From assembly GCA_903872875.1 (NCBI GenBank), contig CAIQMJ010000891.1:1-11112 (forward strand): DNA of 11,112 nucleotides. Reading direction: 5' to 3'. Made by a program: the position numbers and the translations under genes. The notes beneath the pieces are model-generated. The model did not search any database. It worked only from the letters and a program-made list of their open reading frames with translations, and was not told the origin of the DNA. Below, piece after piece: positions 6,994 through 11,112 of this stretch. Position 1 is the stretch's first letter. The number at the start of each line of letters is the position of its first letter. This DNA is from an uncultured Variovorax sp. (GTDB lineage: Bacteria > Pseudomonadota > Gammaproteobacteria > Burkholderiales > Burkholderiaceae_C).

Positions 6994-7730
6994 ATGAACG
7001 CACGCACGTCAGCCCCGATCACCCGCATCGCACGCTTCGTCCTGGCTGCCGCAGCATTGGGCGCATCGCTCGCCACGCTCGCGGGCGAAGCCGAGATCCG
7101 CAAGAACCTCGCGGCGCAGATACCGCAGTTCGCCAAGATCGACGAGATCAGCAAGGCGCCGATGCCGGGTCTGTACGAGGTGCGCATCAACAGCACCGAG
7201 ATCTACTACACCGACGAACAGGGCAACTACCTGCTGCAAGGCAACCTCTTCGACGTGAAGGCGCGCAAGAACCTGACCGAGGAGCGCACCGAAAAGCTCA
7301 CCGCGATCGATTTCGACAAGCTGCCCGTGAAGGACGCCTTCAAGATCGTACGCGGCAACGGCAAGCGGCAGCTCGCGGTCTTCGAAGACCCGAATTGCGG
7401 CTATTGCAAGCAGTTCGAGCGCGAACTGGCGACCGTCGACAACGTGACGATCCATCTGTTTCTCTATGCAGTGCTCGGGCCCGATTCGGTCGTGAAGTCG
7501 CGCAACATCTGGTGCGCCAAGGACAAGGCCAGGACCTGGAGCGACTGGATGACGAAGGGCACGATGCCGGCCACGGCCGAATGCGACACCGCGGCGCTGC
7601 AGCGCAACCGCGAGTTCGGCCAGCGCTACAACATCACCGGCACGCCAACGCTGATCTTCACCAACGGCACGCGCACGCCGGGCGCCATTCCGGCCGCCCA
7701 GGTCGAGAAGCAACTCACCGCCGCCAACTG

Positions 7731-7731
<1 letters not shown>
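6994..7731 (+). CDS. dsbC: DsbC family thiol:disulfide interchange protein
   Basis: A 245-residue periplasmic disulfide-bond isomerase. Residues 1-30 form a Sec signal peptide (Arg-rich n-region, then FVLAAAALGASLATLA), with likely cleavage near A30-G31. About 32-95 is the dimerisation domain (EIYYTDEQGNYLLQGNLFDV). The thioredoxin-fold domain carries the active site PNCGYCKQFE, with C135 and C138, and the cis-proline loop GTPTL (P218). C174 and C197 match the second, structural cysteine pair of DsbC. It would be kept reduced by DsbD, encoded elsewhere. A weak GGA lies 6 nt before the ATG. It overlaps the following M61 gene by one base (TGATG), suggesting translational coupling. DsbG is an alternative, but the CGYC active site and length favour DsbC. 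Confidence 0.95.
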
Positions 7732-9569
<1,838 letters not shown>

Positions 9570-9575
9570 GCGGCC

Positions 9576-10154
9576 TCAGGCCTCAGAGCGCTGCACGTCC
9601 TGCGGCAGCTCGGCCGCCGCGCCGCGCCGCACGACATGAATGGGTTGCGCCTGCCCGACCAGCACGCAGGGCTTGCCGGTGCGCTTGCAGTGGTCCTGCA
9701 CCCGCCAATAGGCACCGTGGCTCACGCAGCCGGTCTGGCAAATCACGAGGTCAGCCGCGCGCAGACTCGCCTCGAGTGCTGCGGAGTCCGGCTCGTCCTG
9801 GCCATCGTGATGCAGATAGCGACCGCCTGCGATCTCCACCAACTGCTGGGCCAGCGCCGCCGATTCCGGCGCCCGGCCGATGCAAAGCACCGACTTCGCG
9901 CGCAGGTCGGCGGTCCGCGGCATCGCGCGCAACCGCTGGCGGTCCGGCACCAACAGGCCCTGCAGCCGCCTGGGCAGCGCGGCGCCCTGCGCAGTGCGCG
10001 CCGCCAGCTCGTCGCGCACCATGGACAAGACCGAATCGCGCACGATCACGGCCGCGCGCAGACGCACGATCTGCGCGGCCTGGTCGGCCAGCAGCTGGGA
10101 ACACCGCGCCTGGGCCTTGGCATAGGCGCGCAACAGAACGGCGTGTTCTTCCAT
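9576..10154 (-). CDS. DUF2325 domain-containing protein
   Basis: A 192-residue protein of unknown function. The N-terminal half (about 1-60) is charged and probably helical or coiled-coil. The C-terminal half is the DUF2325 domain: VLCIGRAPES (89-98), YLHHDGQDE (113-121), DLVICQTGCVSHGAYW (135-150) and DHCKRTGKPCVLVG (154-167). It has a cluster of Cys and His (C91, H115, H116, C139, C143, H146, H155, C156, C163) compatible with metal or redox chemistry, which is inference only. An in-frame ATG lies 24 bp upstream at 10178, but the ATG at 10152-10154 has GGAG 6 nt before it while the upstream one has no Shine-Dalgarno, so I prefer 10154. A Fur-box-like palindrome sits 31 bp upstream of this start. 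The gene converges with the M61 gene, 6 bp apart. Confidence 0.88.
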   Translation of the reverse strand: MEEHAVLLRAYAKAQARCSQLLADQAAQIVRLRAAVIVRDSVLSMVRDELAARTAQGAALPRRLQGLLVPDRQRLRAMPRTADLRAKSVLCIGRAPESAALAQQLVEIAGGRYLHHDGQDEPDSAALEASLRAADLVICQTGCVSHGAYWRVQDHCKRTGKPCVLVGQAQPIHVVRRGAAAELPQDVQRSEA

Positions 10155-10160
10155 GGGCAA

Positions 10161-10164
10161 CTCC
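10161..10164 (-). promoter_or_regulatory. Ribosome binding site deciding the DUF2325 start
   Basis: GGAG on the minus strand, 6 nt before the ATG at 10152-10154. The alternative ATG at 10176-10178 has no comparable site. Confidence 0.6.
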
Positions 10165-10184
10165 GGTTGGAAACCCATTCTAGA

Positions 10185-10199
10185 TGAGAATTATTCTTG
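10185..10199 (-). promoter_or_regulatory. Candidate Fur box upstream of DUF2325
   Basis: The plus strand reads TGAGAAT-T-ATTCTTG. Against the 7-1-7 Fur model TGATAAT-n-ATTATCA the left arm matches 6/7 and the right arm 4/7. The A/T-rich palindrome stands out from its GC-rich surroundings. On the minus strand AATAAT (10190-10195), a 5/6 match to a -10 box, lies inside it, so Fur-Fe(II) binding would block transcription of DUF2325. The match is imperfect and by eye; it is nearly adjacent to, but does not overlap, the possible ech -10 at 10239. Confidence 0.5.
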
Positions 10200-10238
10200 A
10201 ATGGAAAGCACGAGACAGCACGAGCCACCGAGCGTGGG

Positions 10239-10244
10239 TATAGT
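10239..10244 (+). promoter_or_regulatory. Possible -10 box for the enoyl-CoA hydratase gene
   Basis: TATAGT, a 5/6 match to TATAAT, 40 bp upstream of the start codon, predicts a leader of about 34 nt that contains the GGAG ribosome binding site at 10276-10279. No clear -35 at standard spacing. Confidence 0.45.
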
Positions 10245-10284
10245 GACTCGCATCCCTTTTCCCACCATCCCTCACGGAGACACC

Positions 10285-11064
10285 ATGAGCTACGAGAACA
10301 TCGAAGTGCGCACCGAAGCCGGCAAGGTCGGCATCGTCACGCTGAACCGCCCCAAGGCGCTCAACGCACTCAACGACGCACTGATGACCGAACTGGGCGC
10401 CGCGCTCAAGGCCTTCGACGCCGACGAGGCCGTCGGTTGCATGATCATCACCGGCAGCGAACGCGCCTTCGCCGCGGGCGCGGACATCGCGGCGATGGCC
10501 AAGTACAGCTTCGTCGACACCTACAAGGGCGACTACATCACACGCAACTGGGAAACCATCCGCTCGATCCGCAAGCCCGTGATCGCGGCCGTGAGCGGCT
10601 TCGCACTGGGCGGCGGCTGCGAACTGGCGATGATGTGCGACTTCATCATCGCGGCCGACAACGCCAAGTTCGGCCAACCAGAAATCAAGCTGGGCGTGAT
10701 TCCCGGTGCAGGCGGCACGCAGCGCCTGCCGCGCGCGGTCGGCAAGAGCAAGGCAATGGACATGGCGCTGACCGGCCGCATGATGGACGCCACCGAAGCC
10801 GAGCGGGCTGGCCTGGTGAGCCGTGTCGTGCCGTTCGACAAGCTGGCCGACGAGGCGCTCGGCGCCGCACTGCAGATCGCCGACTTCTCGCAGATCGCGG
10901 TGATGGCCGCCAAGGAATCGGTGAACCGCGCGTTCGAGAGCGGTCTGAGCGACGGCGTGATGTTCGAACGCCGCCTGTTCCACGCGCTGTTCGCCACCTC
11001 GGACCAGAAGGAAGGCATGGATGCTTTCCTGGGCAAGCGCAAGGCGCAGTTCACGCACCAGTGA
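10285..11064 (+). CDS. Enoyl-CoA hydratase (crotonase family, short-chain type)
   Basis: A 259-residue cytoplasmic crotonase-fold enzyme adding water across trans-2-enoyl-CoA in beta-oxidation or related acyl-CoA degradation. The oxyanion-hole segments are AFAAGADI (61-68) and ALGGGCE (107-113). Both catalytic glutamates of true hydratases are present: Glu113 in GGGCEL and Glu133 in GQPEIKLGVIPGAGGTQRL (equivalent to Glu144 and Glu164 of the rat enzyme). That favours hydratase over isomerase or dehalogenase relatives. The length equals the usual ~258 residues and similarity to the mitochondrial ECHS1/bacterial FadB1 type looks high. The start is ATG 10285 with GGAG 5 nt upstream; the open frame extends to 10201 but includes the probable promoter. 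It stands alone, divergent from DUF2325. No terminator is visible in the remaining 48 bp. Confidence 0.95.
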   Translation: MSYENIEVRTEAGKVGIVTLNRPKALNALNDALMTELGAALKAFDADEAVGCMIITGSERAFAAGADIAAMAKYSFVDTYKGDYITRNWETIRSIRKPVIAAVSGFALGGGCELAMMCDFIIAADNAKFGQPEIKLGVIPGAGGTQRLPRAVGKSKAMDMALTGRMMDATEAERAGLVSRVVPFDKLADEALGAALQIADFSQIAVMAAKESVNRAFESGLSDGVMFERRLFHALFATSDQKEGMDAFLGKRKAQFTHQ

Positions 11065-11112
11065 CGTGGATACGACGAAAAACCGCACCCAGGTGTTGAT
11101 CGGCTGAAAAAA

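Noticed and set aside
10180..11088. A 302-codon minus-strand open frame antisense to the enoyl-CoA hydratase gene
   Set aside because: Composition of a shadow frame, and the sense protein is a near-textbook crotonase.
11083..11112. Possible terminator-like sequence and A-run at the right edge
   Set aside because: CACC-CA-GGTG has too small a loop, and the A-run at the end has no stem on the visible side.

Overview
The window reads as an ordinary chromosomal segment of a high-GC betaproteobacterium, most likely order Burkholderiales and probably Comamonadaceae (Variovorax/Acidovorax-like). This is inferred from protein style (DusB, UbiH-type hydroxylase, DsbC, DUF2325), strong G/C third-position bias and compact gene spacing; no database search was possible. 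I see no rRNA, tRNA, CRISPR array, insertion sequence, integrase or phage gene. No gap between genes exceeds about 200 bp.

Layout from left to right: a 3'-truncated dusB (tRNA dihydrouridine synthase, minus) runs off the left edge. It diverges from a small YqaA/DedA-like membrane protein gene (plus). That gene converges with a glutathione S-transferase gene (minus), which diverges from a DHA2-type major facilitator exporter (plus). Next come ychF (translation-associated ATPase, minus), with a clear UUCG-loop terminator, and immediately upstream of it a MOSC-domain molybdenum-cofactor protein (minus). The MOSC gene diverges from a plus-strand run of three genes, a ubiH-like FAD hydroxylase, dsbC, and an M61 metallopeptidase with a PDZ domain, the last two sharing a TGATG stop/start. 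The peptidase gene converges with a DUF2325 gene (minus). A candidate Fur-box-like palindrome lies in the upstream region of the DUF2325 gene, and on the other side of that region a short-chain enoyl-CoA hydratase gene (plus) completes the window.

The genes are mostly independent housekeeping functions: tRNA modification, ribosome-linked GTPase-family control, ubiquinone biosynthesis, periplasmic disulfide isomerisation, fatty-acid or aromatic acyl-CoA degradation, and detoxification or efflux. The only likely operons are ubiH-dsbC-M61 and possibly MOSC-ychF. I found no convincing undescribed multi-gene system. The part most worth following up is the DUF2325 gene: an uncharacterised Cys/His-rich protein with an apparent iron-responsive operator overlapping its possible promoter.
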